A stretch of 64,000 nucleotides of DNA from Pasteurella atlantica (GTDB lineage: Bacteria > Pseudomonadota > Gammaproteobacteria > Enterobacterales > Pasteurellaceae), in contig NZ_OY856306.1 in NCBI RefSeq assembly GCF_963693435.1, forward strand, positions 1,922,001-1,986,000, given 5' to 3'. A program made the translations under genes and the position numbers. Positions 1-9,261 of the stretch are shown piece by piece. Below the pieces are notes generated by a model that did not search any database, was not told where the DNA came from, and saw only the letters and a list, made by a program, of their open reading frames with translations. Numbering within the stretch: the stretch's first letter is position 1; the number at the start of each line of letters is the position of its first letter.

Positions 1-146
1 ATGGCAAAACAAGCAAAAGCAGGCATTACTTTTTGTGCAAATTTAACCCATTTAATAAAGCGGTAATCCGGCATAAAGACATTGAGTTTTTTTTGATTTG
101 GTAAGGTTTCAATATAATTCTGTCCTGCTTTTAGTGTGTCATACAT
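1..146 (-). CDS. yfbV: UPF0208 membrane protein YfbV, N-terminal part (runs off the window)
   Basis: The first 48 codons of a minus-strand gene are visible, starting at an ATG at 144-146; an in-frame TAA lies five codons upstream. The peptide has the family pattern of an aromatic-rich start, GQNY, a Leu-Pro step, PDYR, and then KVMPAFACFA at the start of the first membrane segment. This resembles E. coli YfbV (GQHYSKTWP and later RFMPPIAVF). The family is an inner-membrane protein implicated in chromosome macrodomain organisation; the role here is inferred. An AGGTAG sequence just upstream could be the ribosome binding site. The assignment rests on recall of the family, because two thirds of the protein is outside the window. 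Confidence 0.7.
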   Translation of the reverse strand, partial: MYDTLKAGQNYIETLPNQKKLNVFMPDYRFIKWVKFAQKVMPAFACFA

Positions 147-277
147 AATACTACCTATTTAGAATTCAGATTTACCATTGTAGCTAACTCTCAAAAATCT
201 ACAATAGATAATGCAGATAAGTTAAAGTATTGTTATAATCTAAGTAAGATAATATCTTTAACTTAAGGAACTATTCA

Positions 278-1024
278 ATGCCAATTAAATTTATTCAACT
301 ATTTCAAGATAGTTGGAATTTTATCCAAAACCAACGCCAATTTTCCCTTTTTTCAATGGGAACAATGCTATTAATTCAATTGGGACAATACTTACTTCTT
401 CAATTTTTCCCAATACAACTACCTGCACAAAATATTTCTCAAAACCCTCAAGAAAATATCCTCTTTGTCGTATTCCCCTCTTTGCTATTACTTATTTTAA
501 ACTTGGTATTTACAGCACTCGTTATTTTAAATGTAAAATCTATCACTAACAGTAACTATCAACACTTTTTTCAACCAATTTCAGGAATATTAAAATCATT
601 TTTCCCATTAATATTACTAAGTATTATTTCTGCTATTCCATTAGCATTTACACTTGGATTGACTGGTTTTTATTCAATCGCAAATCAATCTCCAATTAGT
701 CTTGTTTCATTACCTCTTATCGTATTAGGGCTTTATTTCTTCATAAAACTTTATTTAACTATTTATGTTTATTTGGTAGAAGAGCCACAAAAAAGTATTA
801 TGGAAACACTCACTTTTACCTTTAAATTAAGCAAAGGAAAAATGCGACCATTAGCCTTGTTCTGTGTGCTTGCATCATTATTACCTTTATTTATTATCAA
901 TAGTCTTGAACGCTTAGGAGACGGCATTCCTATCCTTATTTTTTCTGCCATTGTAAGTACTTTTTTAAGTGTTTTTGTGATTGTATTTAGCTTCCGTTTT
1001 TACCAGCTTTACCGCCAACTATAA
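278..1024 (+). CDS. yciC: YciC family (UPF0259) inner-membrane protein
   Basis: This 248-residue polytopic membrane protein has about six hydrophobic segments, near residues 25-45, 65-88, 105-130, 140-168, 195-210 and 218-242. It ends in an FRFYQLYRQL tail like the FRLYMLIRQ end of E. coli YciC. No catalytic motif is visible and the biochemical function of the family is unknown. It is the first gene of a tight yciC-yciB-yciA-yciI cluster, a conserved enterobacterial and Pasteurellaceae order, and this supports the name more strongly than sequence alone. A TTAAGGA ribosome binding site precedes the ATG. The nine-base gap to yciB indicates co-transcription. Confidence 0.8.
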   Translation: MPIKFIQLFQDSWNFIQNQRQFSLFSMGTMLLIQLGQYLLLQFFPIQLPAQNISQNPQENILFVVFPSLLLLILNLVFTALVILNVKSITNSNYQHFFQPISGILKSFFPLILLSIISAIPLAFTLGLTGFYSIANQSPISLVSLPLIVLGLYFFIKLYLTIYVYLVEEPQKSIMETLTFTFKLSKGKMRPLALFCVLASLLPLFIINSLERLGDGIPILIFSAIVSTFLSVFVIVFSFRFYQLYRQL

Positions 1025-1033
1025 GGATAACAA

Positions 1034-1582
1034 ATGAAACAATTACTTGAATTTATCCCACTAATTTTATTTTTTGTTGTTTATAAATTATTTGGTACAC
1101 AAGAAGCTGCAATCACTTTAGTTATTGCGACTATTATTCAATTAATTTTACTAAAAGTGTTTTTTGGTGAGGTGACTAAAATGCAACTGTTTATGGCTGG
1201 TTTTGTTCTAATTTTTGGAGGTTTAACTGCTTATTTTGATGATATTCGCTTTCTACAATGGAAGGTGACCATTATTAACGGACTTTTTGCATTCGCGTTG
1301 CTATTTAGCCAATTTGTATTAAAAAGCCCTATTATTAAATATTTACTTGGGAAAGAAATTCAGTTAGAAAATAAAGTTTGGAATAATCTAAATCTAGGTT
1401 GGGCAGTATTTTTTATCTTCTGTATGTTACTGAATATTTATATCAGTGAATTTATGTCTGAGGATATTTGGTCTACCTTTAAAGTATTTGGATTAACAGG
1501 GCTAAGCCTGATTGCGACAATTATTACAGGTGTGTATCTCTATCCACATTTGAAACAACTGGAGGAAAACAATGGCAAATAA
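1034..1582 (+). CDS. yciB: Septation protein A / YciB (IspZ) inner-membrane protein
   Basis: This 182-residue membrane protein starts [18 protein letters not shown], the hallmark of the YciB/IspZ family (E. coli 179 residues). Five or six transmembrane helices are apparent. Family members are inner-membrane proteins linked to cell-envelope synthesis and division; loss causes septation defects in Shigella. It follows yciC by 9 bp, and its last codons overlap the start of yciA by 11 bp, which implies translational coupling. AAGGA precedes the ATG. Confidence 0.93.
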   Translation: MKQLLEFIPLILFFVVYKLFGTQEAAITLVIATIIQLILLKVFFGEVTKMQLFMAGFVLIFGGLTAYFDDIRFLQWKVTIINGLFAFALLFSQFVLKSPIIKYLLGKEIQLENKVWNNLNLGWAVFFIFCMLLNIYISEFMSEDIWSTFKVFGLTGLSLIATIITGVYLYPHLKQLEENNGK

Positions 1583-2012
1583 TCAATGTCGAGAACCTGA
1601 AGGAAAGCTAATTTTAAGAACCCTTGCAATGCCATCTGATACCAATGCCAATGGTGATATTTTTGGTGGTTGGATTATGTCTCAAATGGATATGGGAGGG
1701 GCTATTTTAGCAAAAGAGATTGCTAAAGGGAGAGTGGTTACCGTTTCCGTTAACTCAATGAATTTTTTACATCCTGTTTCTGTCGGTGATGTCGTATGCT
1801 GCTATGGAAAATGTACTAAAGTTGGACATTCATCTCTACAAGTCAAAGTCGAAATTTTTATTAAACGCGTTTATGAGGGATTACGAGATCGTCACTGTGT
1901 GACAGAAGCTGAATTTACCTTTGTGGCAGTAGATAATGACGGTAAGCCTCGCCCTATTCCACGTGAAGATAATCCTGAATTAGATACTGCTCTTGCATTA
2001 CTTAACCAATAG
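1572..2012 (+). CDS. yciA: Acyl-CoA thioesterase YciA
   Basis: This 146-residue hotdog-fold thioesterase of the YciA/acyl-CoA hydrolase family hydrolyses acyl-CoA esters in the cytoplasm. Diagnostic stretches are the [18 protein letters not shown] block near residues 18-35 (the catalytic Asn/Asp region) and the [15 protein letters not shown] block near 56-70. The length fits the family (E. coli 132, H. influenzae 154). A strong GGAGG lies seven bases before the ATG, inside the end of yciB. It is followed after nine bases by yciI. Substrate range cannot be read from the sequence. Confidence 0.94.
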   Translation: MANNQCREPEGKLILRTLAMPSDTNANGDIFGGWIMSQMDMGGAILAKEIAKGRVVTVSVNSMNFLHPVSVGDVVCCYGKCTKVGHSSLQVKVEIFIKRVYEGLRDRHCVTEAEFTFVAVDNDGKPRPIPREDNPELDTALALLNQ

Positions 2013-2021
2013 GAGAATATT

Positions 2022-2318
2022 ATGTATTATGTTATTTTTGCTCAAGATAAACCAAACACGCTACAACAACGTCTTGCTGTGCGTGAACAACATTTAGCTC
2101 GCTTAAAGCACTTACAAGCAGAAGGTCGACTATTTACTGCAGGTCCAAATCCAGCAATTGATAGTGAAACACCTGGAGAGGCAGGTTTTACCGGGTCAAC
2201 AGTCATTGCACAATTTACTTCATTAGAAGACGCAAAACAGTGGGCAAGTGAAGACCCTTACGTAGAAGCTGGTGTTTATGGCGAAGTATTTGTAAAACCT
2301 TTTCTTAAAGTATTTTAA
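2022..2318 (+). CDS. yciI: YciI family protein
   Basis: This 98-residue ferredoxin-like alpha/beta protein is of the YciI (YCII) family, with the expected [10 protein letters not shown] start, a [12 protein letters not shown] helix carrying the conserved His, and the [16 protein letters not shown] segment with the conserved Asp-Pro-Tyr. The H. influenzae homologue has been crystallised; its physiological role is unknown. It is the last gene of the yci cluster, with GGAG before the ATG and an intrinsic terminator 12 bases after the stop. Confidence 0.92.
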   Translation: MYYVIFAQDKPNTLQQRLAVREQHLARLKHLQAEGRLFTAGPNPAIDSETPGEAGFTGSTVIAQFTSLEDAKQWASEDPYVEAGVYGEVFVKPFLKVF

Positions 2319-2329
2319 TTATTAAATAT

Positions 2330-2367
2330 AAAACTGAGGTAAAATATATTATTTATACCTCAGTTTT
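2330..2367 (+). terminator. Intrinsic terminator after yciI
   Basis: The inverted repeat AAAACTGAGGTA (2330-2341) pairs with TACCTCAGTTTT (2356-2367). A T-run follows on the plus strand, and A-runs on the other side let it work in reverse for the comEA-like gene. It lies between convergent genes. Confidence 0.85.
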
Positions 2368-2416
2368 TATAATTCCTAGCTTCATCAATACTAGCTGTTT
2401 TTCAGCTTATCTTTAA

Positions 2417-3016
2417 TTAAAATTTCACAAAAGATTTAATATTTTTAATAGTCGCAACACCAATGCCTTGCACATTTGAAAGTTCCGTAATATTTTTAAT
2501 TTTACCGACTTTCTTACGATAAGAAATAATCGCTTTTGCTTTTTTAGGACCAATGCCTGCTAACTGTTGTAACTCTGTTGCCGTTGCAGTGTTAATATTC
2601 ACTACTTTAGACATTTTTTTCGCTGTTTTTTTAGTCTTCGATTTTTTTGTATTCGCCGTTTTTTTCACAGAAGATGCTTTCTTTTCTGTTTTCACGTTTT
2701 TAGACTCTGCTTTCTTTTTCACACTGCCTGATTTTTTATTTACTTTGTTAGATGCTGTTTTTTTTGCATTTTTCTTTGATGATGTAACCGCTTGCTTACT
2801 TGATTTTGTCTTAGTTTTTGATGATTTTTCAAGTTTTTTAGCTTTTTTTGTTTTCTTCACCTGTTTTGTTTTTTTTACTTTTTTTGATTTTTGCTTTGCT
2901 CCCTGAGATGTTTTTTGTTTCTCTGCTTTAGAAGAGTTTGAACTCGGTGCCGCAAAAGAGACCGTTGAAACGGCTGTTGCAAGCATCAAAATTACAAGTG
3001 TTTTTAAAAATTTCAT
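2417..3016 (-). CDS. comEA: ComEA-like helix-hairpin-helix protein with a long lysine-rich linker
   Basis: This is a 199-residue secreted or periplasmic DNA-binding protein. Residues 1-22 form a signal peptide (ending VSFAAP). Residues about 137-199 are a ComEA-type double helix-hairpin-helix domain, with VNINTATATELQQLAGIG and a second VQGIGVATIKNIK hairpin. In natural transformation ComEA binds incoming DNA in the periplasm, and the Pasteurella multocida ComE1 homologue also binds fibronectin. Residues about 30-137 are a low-complexity linker with roughly 45 lysines plus Ser, Thr and Ala, far longer than in the family as I know it. It has the look of a histone H1 or AlgP tail. It is monocistronic between yciI (convergent) and frdD (same strand, upstream). 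Confidence 0.82.
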   Translation of the reverse strand: MKFLKTLVILMLATAVSTVSFAAPSSNSSKAEKQKTSQGAKQKSKKVKKTKQVKKTKKAKKLEKSSKTKTKSSKQAVTSSKKNAKKTASNKVNKKSGSVKKKAESKNVKTEKKASSVKKTANTKKSKTKKTAKKMSKVVNINTATATELQQLAGIGPKKAKAIISYRKKVGKIKNITELSNVQGIGVATIKNIKSFVKF

Positions 3017-3059
3017 ATAAATTCCTTTATGTCCTTTAGTTAAATAAAAAGTTAAATAA

Positions 3060-3094
3060 AAAATGGCGATCTAACCTCGTTAGACCGCCATTTT
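3060..3094 (-). terminator. Terminator between frdD and the comEA-like gene
   Basis: AAAATGGCG and CGCCATTTT form the outer stem, and TCTAAC with GTTAGA forms an inner stem around a three-base loop. It ends the frdABCD transcript, 18 bases after the frdD stop. Confidence 0.85.
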
Positions 3095-3111
3095 GTCTAA
3101 AAGTTCTACAA

Positions 3112-3456
3112 TTAAATGTTAATTACTGCAAATAATACTAACACACTATATAAAATTGATAAACCATAGAAGATAATTCCACTTGCGGGTAAATGAATTT
3201 TAAAATCGTGCAAGCCGTGATGAATACGGTGCATTGCTCCCCAAACAGGGAAGATCAAAAACCCTAAAATCACTAGTTTACCAAACCAACATTGTGAAAA
3301 TGCCACAAGATTTTCAACCCCACCGCTAATTAAACCAAGCGGTAATAAAAAACCAATAATTAGCACTAATATAGGGTAGAACATAGCACTTACTGTTGTT
3401 CCTGCACCAAATAGTAACCATACAACAGGCTCATCAGAACGTTTAATCTCTTTCAT
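3112..3456 (-). CDS. frdD: Fumarate reductase membrane anchor subunit D
   Basis: This hydrophobic anchor of the quinol:fumarate reductase complex, with three transmembrane helices, helps bind menaquinol in the inner membrane. Family signatures are [19 protein letters not shown] near the start and [14 protein letters not shown] before the last helix. I chose the ATG at 3456, giving 114 residues as in H. influenzae FrdD. A GGGGGAG sequence lies just ahead of it, whereas the earlier in-frame ATG at 3468 overlaps the frdC stop and has no ribosome binding site. It is the last gene of frdABCD. Confidence 0.93.
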   Translation of the reverse strand: MKEIKRSDEPVVWLLFGAGTTVSAMFYPILVLIIGFLLPLGLISGGVENLVAFSQCWFGKLVILGFLIFPVWGAMHRIHHGLHDFKIHLPASGIIFYGLSILYSVLVLFAVINI

Positions 3457-3467
3457 TTTCTCCCCCA

Positions 3468-3872
3468 TTAAATGTACATCAATACTAAAATTACAAGGCT
3501 AACGAATGCGGTTGCACCCCATAAGACCCCTGTAATAATATTTGGATTGATACGTTGATTTTTAACAATAATATTCAGCACTTTTGGTGTCATAAAGTAA
3601 TAAGTCACGGTATTAAGAATGACGGCTCCTAGTGTGATAATATTAAAAATCACTACCACAGGATTTTGTAAAAATGGAATAAAATTCGCTTTTACATCTT
3701 CTACGCCACCACCTAAACAGATCACACCATAAAGTAAGACTAAACAAAACCAAAGTGTTGGCACTGCGGTTGCTTCACGAGCAATGTACAGTTTGTAAAA
3801 ATCTAACTTTTTCCACCACGTTGGCGTCATTTCACGCACATATTTTTTGCGTTTAGTTGTTTCAGTTGTCAT
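3468..3872 (-). CDS. frdC: Fumarate reductase membrane anchor subunit C
   Basis: This 134-residue inner-membrane anchor has three predicted transmembrane helices (about residues 35-55, 70-95 and 110-133). The conserved N-terminal [20 protein letters not shown] is the FrdC signature. With FrdD it anchors FrdAB and carries electrons from menaquinol to the Fe-S subunit during anaerobic growth on fumarate. It starts 10 bases after frdB, with GGAG ahead of the ATG. Confidence 0.95.
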   Translation of the reverse strand: MTTETTKRKKYVREMTPTWWKKLDFYKLYIAREATAVPTLWFCLVLLYGVICLGGGVEDVKANFIPFLQNPVVVIFNIITLGAVILNTVTYYFMTPKVLNIIVKNQRINPNIITGVLWGATAFVSLVILVLMYI

Positions 3873-3882
3873 TTTACACTCC

Positions 3883-4671
3883 TTATTTCTTTGGTTTTAA
3901 CATTGAAATCACGTAATCTTTCGAGCTTTCAACTTTACCTTGGTTTACCGCTGATGCAGGATCAACGTGTTTTGGACATACTTCTGAACAATAGCCCACA
4001 AAAGTACAGCTCCATACCCCATTTTTACCATTGATCACTTTCATACGCTCAGCTTTACCACTATCACGGTTATCAAGGTTATAACGGTGTGCCAGTGTTA
4101 ACGCTGCAGGACCAACAAATTCAGGGTTTAAACCAAATTGTGGACAAGCTGCATAACATAAACCACAGTTGATACACATTGAGAATGTACGGTATTTTTC
4201 TAACTGTGCTGGTGTTTGTTTAGTACGAGTTTTTTCAAGTTCAACACGAGCATCTGCAAATTCCTTATCATCAACAGGCGCTTCTAATTCAGGGGCTTTA
4301 TTATCAATAATATATGGTTTGATCGCTTCTAAACTTTCAATAAAGTGACTTAAATCGACCACTAAGTCACGCTCAATTGGAAAGTTTGCAAGTGGTTCAA
4401 TACGCATATAACCGCTGTAATCACGTAAGAATGTTTTACACGCAAGTTTAGGCTTATTGTTTACCATCATTCCACAAGAACCACATATCGCCATTCGACA
4501 AGACCAACGATAAGAAAGTTCTGGTTCTTCTTCATCTTTAATATAACCAAGTGCATCAAGAAGTGAAGTTTGGCTATCATAAGGTACTTGATACTTGGTT
4601 AAATGAGGTTCGTTATCTTTTTCTGGATTATAACGAAGCACTTCAACTGTCATCATATTTTGTTCTGCCAT
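3883..4671 (-). CDS. frdB: Fumarate reductase iron-sulfur subunit B
   Basis: This 262-residue electron-transfer subunit has an N-terminal [2Fe-2S] domain with [10 protein letters not shown] near residues 58-67 and a later Cys (KLACKTF). The C-terminal domain carries the [12 protein letters not shown] and [17 protein letters not shown] clusters for the [4Fe-4S] and [3Fe-4S] centres. It passes electrons from the FrdC/FrdD quinol site to the flavin of FrdA, on the cytoplasmic face of the membrane. Three bases separate it from frdA. Confidence 0.97.
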   Translation of the reverse strand: MAEQNMMTVEVLRYNPEKDNEPHLTKYQVPYDSQTSLLDALGYIKDEEEPELSYRWSCRMAICGSCGMMVNNKPKLACKTFLRDYSGYMRIEPLANFPIERDLVVDLSHFIESLEAIKPYIIDNKAPELEAPVDDKEFADARVELEKTRTKQTPAQLEKYRTFSMCINCGLCYAACPQFGLNPEFVGPAALTLAHRYNLDNRDSGKAERMKVINGKNGVWSCTFVGYCSEVCPKHVDPASAVNQGKVESSKDYVISMLKPKK

Positions 4672-4674
4672 TTT

Positions 4675-6474
4675 CTACTCCTTAGCTGCTTTTGCGGCTT
4701 TCTCAGCAGCTTCTGCTGCATCAGCTTCTGCACCATAAACACGTTTTGCTGGTTGTGAAGTGGTAATCTTCACATCACTATATTTAATAGTTGGTGCAGC
4801 ATCTTTGTTATAGTAAGCCAACGTATGTTGTAAATATTTTTCATCATCACGTTCTGTGTAGTCTAAACGCTGGTGTGCACCACGAGACTCTTTACGCTCC
4901 AATGCTGAAGATGAAATAGCCTGAGCAACATCAAGGATATAACCCAACTCAATTTTATATAATAAATCAGTGTTGAATACGCTTGAGGTATCTTTAATGC
5001 TGATTTTTTTGTAACGTTCTTTAAGTTCAGCAATTTTATTAACCGTAGTTTGCATACTTTCTTCTGTACGATAAATACCACAGCCTTCTTCCATTGAATC
5101 ACCCATCTCGTTACGGATTTGTGACCAAGACTCATCGCCTTCTTGACGAGCTAACTCGTGAACACGGGCTAAAATATCTTTTGCTTGTGCATCAATAACC
5201 GCTTGATTTGCAGGTGTTGCTTCTGATGCTACACGAGCTGCACCTTCCCCAGCTACACGACCAAGAACCGTTAATTCAGCAAGAGAGTTTGAACCTAAAC
5301 GGTTTGCACCGTGCAAGCCTGATGATGCACATTCACCTACTGCGAATAAACCTTTAATAATGGTTTCAGATTGTTGATTAACTTCAATACCACCCATTGT
5401 ATAGTGAACAACTGGACGTACTGGAATTGGTGCTTCTGCTGGGTCAACCCCTTCATAAGCTTTAGATAATTCACAAATAAATGGTAAACGTTCTTGTAAA
5501 TATTTCGCCCCCAAGTGACGTAAATCAAGATGAACAATGTCCACCCCTTTTGCTGTTTTAAGGGTATTACCTTTTTTCCATTCTTGCCAGAATGCTTGTG
5601 AAACTTTATCACGAGGACCAAGTTCCATATATTTATTTTCTGGTTTACCTACAGGTGTTTCAGGTCCTAGACCGTAGTCTTGTAAGTAACGGTAACCGTC
5701 TTTATTCACCAGAATACCCCCTTCCCCACGACAACCTTCTGTCATTAAGATTCCAGTATTTGGTAATCCTGTTGGGTGATATTGAACAAATTCCATATCA
5801 CGCAATGGTACACCGTGACGATATGCCATAGATAAACCATCACCTGTTACGATACCCCCATTGGTATTGAAACGGAATGCACGACAACCGCCACCTGTTG
5901 CGATAACAACCGCATTTGCATTGATTTGAACAAAAGTCCCTTCCATCATATTCATTGCGACACAACCACGTGCGTGACCATCATCAGCAAGAATATCTAA
6001 AACGAAATGCTCATCAAAACGGATAATTTGAGGATATTTAATTGAAGTTTGGAAAAGAGTGTGTAATAAGTGGAAACCTGTTTTATCTGCAGCGAACCAA
6101 GTACGCTCAATTTTCATTCCACCAAAACGACGCACGTTTACACCGCCGTCATCTTTACGACTCCAAGGACAACCCCAACGTTCAAGTTGTGTCATTTCAA
6201 CTGGAGAATGCTTAACAAAATATTCTACAACATCTTGTTCACATAACCAGTCCCCACCTGCCACAGTATCGTGAAAGTGTTTTTCATAAGAATCAGTTTC
6301 TTTAATTACCGCCGCTGATCCACCTTCTGCAGCCACAGTATGGCTACGCATAGGATAAACCTTAGAAATTAACGCTATTTTTAAATTTGGATTAGCCTCT
6401 GCTGCCGCAATCGCAGCACGTAAGCCACCACCACCAGCGCCCACAATCGCTACATCAACATTTACAGTTTGCAC
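4675..6474 (-). CDS. frdA: Fumarate reductase flavoprotein subunit A
   Basis: This 599-residue catalytic subunit reduces fumarate to succinate. The FAD-binding Rossmann motif (VDVAIVGAGGGGLRAAIAAAE) opens the protein, and SHTVAAEGGSAA carries the histidine that binds FAD covalently. HPTGLPNTGILMTEGCRGEGG and RPVVHYTMGG are active-site and substrate-binding blocks. The length matches FrdA (E. coli 602). The C-terminus is an Ala/Lys-rich tail. It is the first gene of frdABCD, preceded by an FNR-like site and divergent from epmA, as in enterobacteria. Confidence 0.98.
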   Translation of the reverse strand: MQTVNVDVAIVGAGGGGLRAAIAAAEANPNLKIALISKVYPMRSHTVAAEGGSAAVIKETDSYEKHFHDTVAGGDWLCEQDVVEYFVKHSPVEMTQLERWGCPWSRKDDGGVNVRRFGGMKIERTWFAADKTGFHLLHTLFQTSIKYPQIIRFDEHFVLDILADDGHARGCVAMNMMEGTFVQINANAVVIATGGGCRAFRFNTNGGIVTGDGLSMAYRHGVPLRDMEFVQYHPTGLPNTGILMTEGCRGEGGILVNKDGYRYLQDYGLGPETPVGKPENKYMELGPRDKVSQAFWQEWKKGNTLKTAKGVDIVHLDLRHLGAKYLQERLPFICELSKAYEGVDPAEAPIPVRPVVHYTMGGIEVNQQSETIIKGLFAVGECASSGLHGANRLGSNSLAELTVLGRVAGEGAARVASEATPANQAVIDAQAKDILARVHELARQEGDESWSQIRNEMGDSMEEGCGIYRTEESMQTTVNKIAELKERYKKISIKDTSSVFNTDLLYKIELGYILDVAQAISSSALERKESRGAHQRLDYTERDDEKYLQHTLAYYNKDAAPTIKYSDVKITTSQPAKRVYGAEADAAEAAEKAAKAAKE

Positions 6475-6548
6475 AATATACTCCTACTCTTTAGGGAAAA
6501 ATTTATTCATTAAATATATGGCTAAATTGTGACATTTTTTCAAAAAAA

Positions 6549-6586
6549 TTTATAACCTTTATTTACAGTTTTGTGATCTATCTCAA
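6549..6586 (-). promoter_or_regulatory. Candidate frdA promoter with FNR/CRP-like box
   Basis: On the minus strand TTGAG-N4-ATCAC (6573-6586) matches eight of ten positions of the FNR consensus TTGAT-N4-ATCAA. A TATAAA -10 element (6549-6554) puts the box centre about 38 bases upstream of the likely start, near the usual FNR activating position. Read from 6572 the same bases also resemble half of a CRP site (TGTGA). FNR control of frd is well known in relatives; this site is inferred. Confidence 0.5.
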
Positions 6587-6698
6587 ATTGTTTAGACCTT
6601 GCTATGCCTGTACTGATAACCAATCTCAACAATAGGGGTTTTTATCTAAAAATGATAGTGTTACAATCTCCCTTAGAATTTCACAGCGGTAACATTTT

Positions 6699-7682
6699 AT
6701 GGAAAATTTACAATTAGACGAAATAGATTGGATGCCTACAGCATCTATTGAAAATCTATTACAACGTGCAAAAATTATCAAAAATATACGACAATTTTTT
6801 ACAGAACGAGGATTATTAGAAGTTGAAACACCTATCTTAAGTGAATTTGGGGTAACTGATATAAATCTTGTAACTTTTGAAACAAACTTTAATGCACCAT
6901 TTTCAAATGAAGTTCAACAGTTACACTTAATAACAAGCCCTGAATATCATATGAAACGCTTACTTGTCGCAGGTTCTGGACCTATTTTCCAGATCGGTAA
7001 AGTATTTCGCAATGAGGAAGCAGGAAAGAAACATAATCCAGAATTTACAATGTTAGAATGGTATCGTCCACATTTTGATATGTATCGCTTAATCAATGAA
7101 GTGGATGATTTATTGCAACATATTTTAGATTGTGAACCAGCAGAATCCTTTAATTATCAATTTATCTTTCAACAGTATGTTGGATTAGATCCTCTTTCTG
7201 CTTCAAAAAAACAACTTATTGAGAAAGCTCGTGAACACGGTTTACAATGCAGTGATGATGAAAGCCGTAATATTTTATTACAATTTTTATTTAGCGAGTT
7301 AGTTGAACCTAAAATTGGACAAGATAGACCTGTTGCCATTTTCCATTTTCCAGCCACTCAAGCGGCTCTTGCACAAATTAGTTCAGAAGATCATCGTGTT
7401 GCAGAACGTTTTGAATTTTATTTTAAAGGTATTGAAATCGCAAATGGCTTTCACGAACTACAAAATGCAGAAGAGCAAATTCGCCGTTTTATGCAAGATA
7501 ACATTGAACGTGAAAAATTAGGATTACCTCCTCAAAAATTGGATACCCGTTTTCTTACATCTTTAAAACAAGGAATGCCAGATTGTTCGGGAGTTGCACT
7601 TGGTGTCGATCGTTTATTAATGCTCGCAATGGATAAAGAGAATATTAATGAAGTGATTTCTTTTGGAATAACGGCAGCTTAG
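6699..7682 (+). CDS. epmA: Elongation factor P--(R)-beta-lysine ligase
   Basis: This 327-residue class II lysyl-tRNA-synthetase paralogue lacks the anticodon-binding domain. It joins (R)-beta-lysine to a conserved lysine of elongation factor P, which helps the ribosome through polyproline. Motif 2 is visible as [19 protein letters not shown], and motif 3 as [12 protein letters not shown] near the C-terminus. The length fits E. coli EpmA (325). It is transcribed divergently from frdA, a conserved arrangement. The function also needs EpmB and EF-P, which are not in this window. Confidence 0.96.
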   Translation: MENLQLDEIDWMPTASIENLLQRAKIIKNIRQFFTERGLLEVETPILSEFGVTDINLVTFETNFNAPFSNEVQQLHLITSPEYHMKRLLVAGSGPIFQIGKVFRNEEAGKKHNPEFTMLEWYRPHFDMYRLINEVDDLLQHILDCEPAESFNYQFIFQQYVGLDPLSASKKQLIEKAREHGLQCSDDESRNILLQFLFSELVEPKIGQDRPVAIFHFPATQAALAQISSEDHRVAERFEFYFKGIEIANGFHELQNAEEQIRRFMQDNIEREKLGLPPQKLDTRFLTSLKQGMPDCSGVALGVDRLLMLAMDKENINEVISFGITAA

Positions 7683-7703
7683 TCACATAAAATAATCTAA
7701 AGT

Positions 7704-7757
7704 AAGCGGTATGATAATAATAAAAATTTGCAAATTTTTGCTAACATCATACCGCTT
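7704..7757. repeat. Inverted pair of uptake-signal repeats, likely terminator
   Basis: AAGCGGTATGAT (7704-7715) and ATCATACCGCTT (7746-7757) form a 12-bp stem around an AT-rich loop with AAATTTGCAAATTTTT. The arms are Apl-type DNA uptake cores in opposite orientation. Its position between the convergent epmA and symporter genes suggests a bidirectional terminator. Confidence 0.8.
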
Positions 7758-7769
7758 GTTGCTCTTTAA

Positions 7770-7800
7770 TTATTTACTTTGTTTATTTATTTACTTTGTT
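7770..7800 (-). repeat. Short tandem duplication across the symporter stop codon
   Basis: TTATTTACTTTGTT occurs at 7770-7783 and again at 7787-7800, a period of 17 bases. The second copy holds the end of the symporter gene and the first lies just past its stop. It looks like a small slippage duplication with no effect on the reading frame. Confidence 0.7.
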
Positions 7801-9148
7801 GCTTTATACGTTCAAAATAGTTTTTTGTTTCATCAATCACAATATGACGCAGTGCAATTAACGCAATTAAATTAGGGAATGACATCAAACCATTTACTAT
7901 ATCAGCAATTGTCCAAATTGTTTGTAATTTAATCATTGGAGCAACAGCAATTAACAAAATAAAGATGATTCGATAAAATTTAATTCCTTTGGTGCGACCA
8001 TTTGTCAAATAGACAAAACAACGTTCACCATAATAACACCAACCTAAAATGGTTGTGAATGCAAAAAAGACTAAACCTACCGTTACTACAAGTGAACCAA
8101 AAGAACTGGATAACCCTGTTGCAAAAGCAAGATTAGTTAAAGCGGCACCTTCAACATTTCCTTGCCAAGTACCAGTAAGAACAATCACTAATCCTGTCAT
8201 TGTACATACAATAATGGTATCTAAAAATGTCCCTGTCATTGAGATTAATCCTTGACGTACTGGCTCATTGGTTTGTGCCGCTGCTGCGGCAATAGGAGCT
8301 GATCCCAAGCCTGATTCATTTGAGAAAATACCACGAGCGACACCAGATTGAATGGCTTGCATTACTGTAAAGCCTAACGCACCACTTACTGCAGCCTCTG
8401 GGTTAAATGCCATTTTCACAATAAAGAGGATAGTTTCGAGTAATTTATCTGCATTTAGCACCAAGATCACAACAGATACCAAAATATAAGCAACTGCCAT
8501 AAATGGCACAACGATACTTGCAATTTTAGAAATTCGTTTTACTCCCCCTAAGATAATGGAAGCAACGCAGAGTGTTAACACGATACCACTCACAAAAATG
8601 GGTATGCTAAATGTATCCTGTAAGGCATGGGTAATTCCATTAATTTGAGGGAAAGTGCCTATGCCAAAAAATGCGACTAAAACACCAAATAATGCAAAAA
8701 GTTTTGCTAGCCATTTCCATTTTTCTCCCATCCCCATTTCAATATAATACATTGGACCACCAGAGATAAAACCATCCTTATCTTTACCTCTAAATTTAAT
8801 CGCAAGTAAACCTTCTGCATACTTAGTCGCCATTCCAAAAACAGCAATGATCCACATCCAAAATAACGCACCGGGACCTCCCGCCTGAATAGCCGTTGCC
8901 ACTCCCACAATATTTCCTGTTCCAATTGTCGCAGCTAAAGCAGTAGATAAAGATGCAAAAGCAGAAATATCGCCTTTTTGATTTGCCCCTTTTTCAGATT
9001 TAAAAATATATTTTAATGCTCGTGGCAGGCGAAATAGCTGAATAAGTTGTAGTTTAAAAGTGAAATAAATTCCAACCCCTGCAAGTAAAACAAGCAAAGG
9101 AGGTCCCCAGATAAAACTATCTATTGACTTTAAAATTGTGTCTAACAT
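7787..9148 (-). CDS. Sodium:alanine/glycine symporter (AGCS family)
   Basis: This 453-residue transporter has about 10-11 transmembrane helices. It has the AGCS signature GGPGALFWMWIIAVFGMATKYAE near residues 89-111 and the SNESGLGSAPIAAAAAQTNEP block near 275-295, where the small amino acid binds. It imports alanine or glycine with Na+ across the inner membrane. A tandem glycine riboswitch in its leader makes glycine the likely physiological ligand for control. The gene is monocistronic and ends against the uptake-signal hairpin shared with epmA. The exact substrate preference is an inference. Confidence 0.93.
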   Translation of the reverse strand: MLDTILKSIDSFIWGPPLLVLLAGVGIYFTFKLQLIQLFRLPRALKYIFKSEKGANQKGDISAFASLSTALAATIGTGNIVGVATAIQAGGPGALFWMWIIAVFGMATKYAEGLLAIKFRGKDKDGFISGGPMYYIEMGMGEKWKWLAKLFALFGVLVAFFGIGTFPQINGITHALQDTFSIPIFVSGIVLTLCVASIILGGVKRISKIASIVVPFMAVAYILVSVVILVLNADKLLETILFIVKMAFNPEAAVSGALGFTVMQAIQSGVARGIFSNESGLGSAPIAAAAAQTNEPVRQGLISMTGTFLDTIIVCTMTGLVIVLTGTWQGNVEGAALTNLAFATGLSSSFGSLVVTVGLVFFAFTTILGWCYYGERCFVYLTNGRTKGIKFYRIIFILLIAVAPMIKLQTIWTIADIVNGLMSFPNLIALIALRHIVIDETKNYFERIKQQSK

Positions 9149-9198
9149 TAAAAATTCCTCGTAAAAAATAACTTACAAGGTAAAGAAAAGTAGAAATG

Positions 9199-9230
9199 AA
9201 GCGGTTAGATTTTTATAAAAATTTACAAAA
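9199..9230 (+). repeat. Single Apl-type uptake-signal repeat in the symporter leader
   Basis: AAGCGGTTAGATTTTTATAAAAATTTACAAAA-type sequence: the AAGCGGT core followed by the A/T tract typical of the repeats elsewhere here. It lies between the glycine riboswitch and the symporter start codon, so it is transcribed in the leader. Confidence 0.6.
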
Positions 9231-9261
9231 ACTGTCACCCCTTTATAAGAAAGTGTTACTT

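Noticed and set aside
2553-2906. 117-codon Phe/Asp-rich ORF opposite the comEA-like gene
   Set aside because: It is the reverse complement of the lysine-rich repeat tract (AAA/AAG read as TTT/CTT), so it is a composition artefact.
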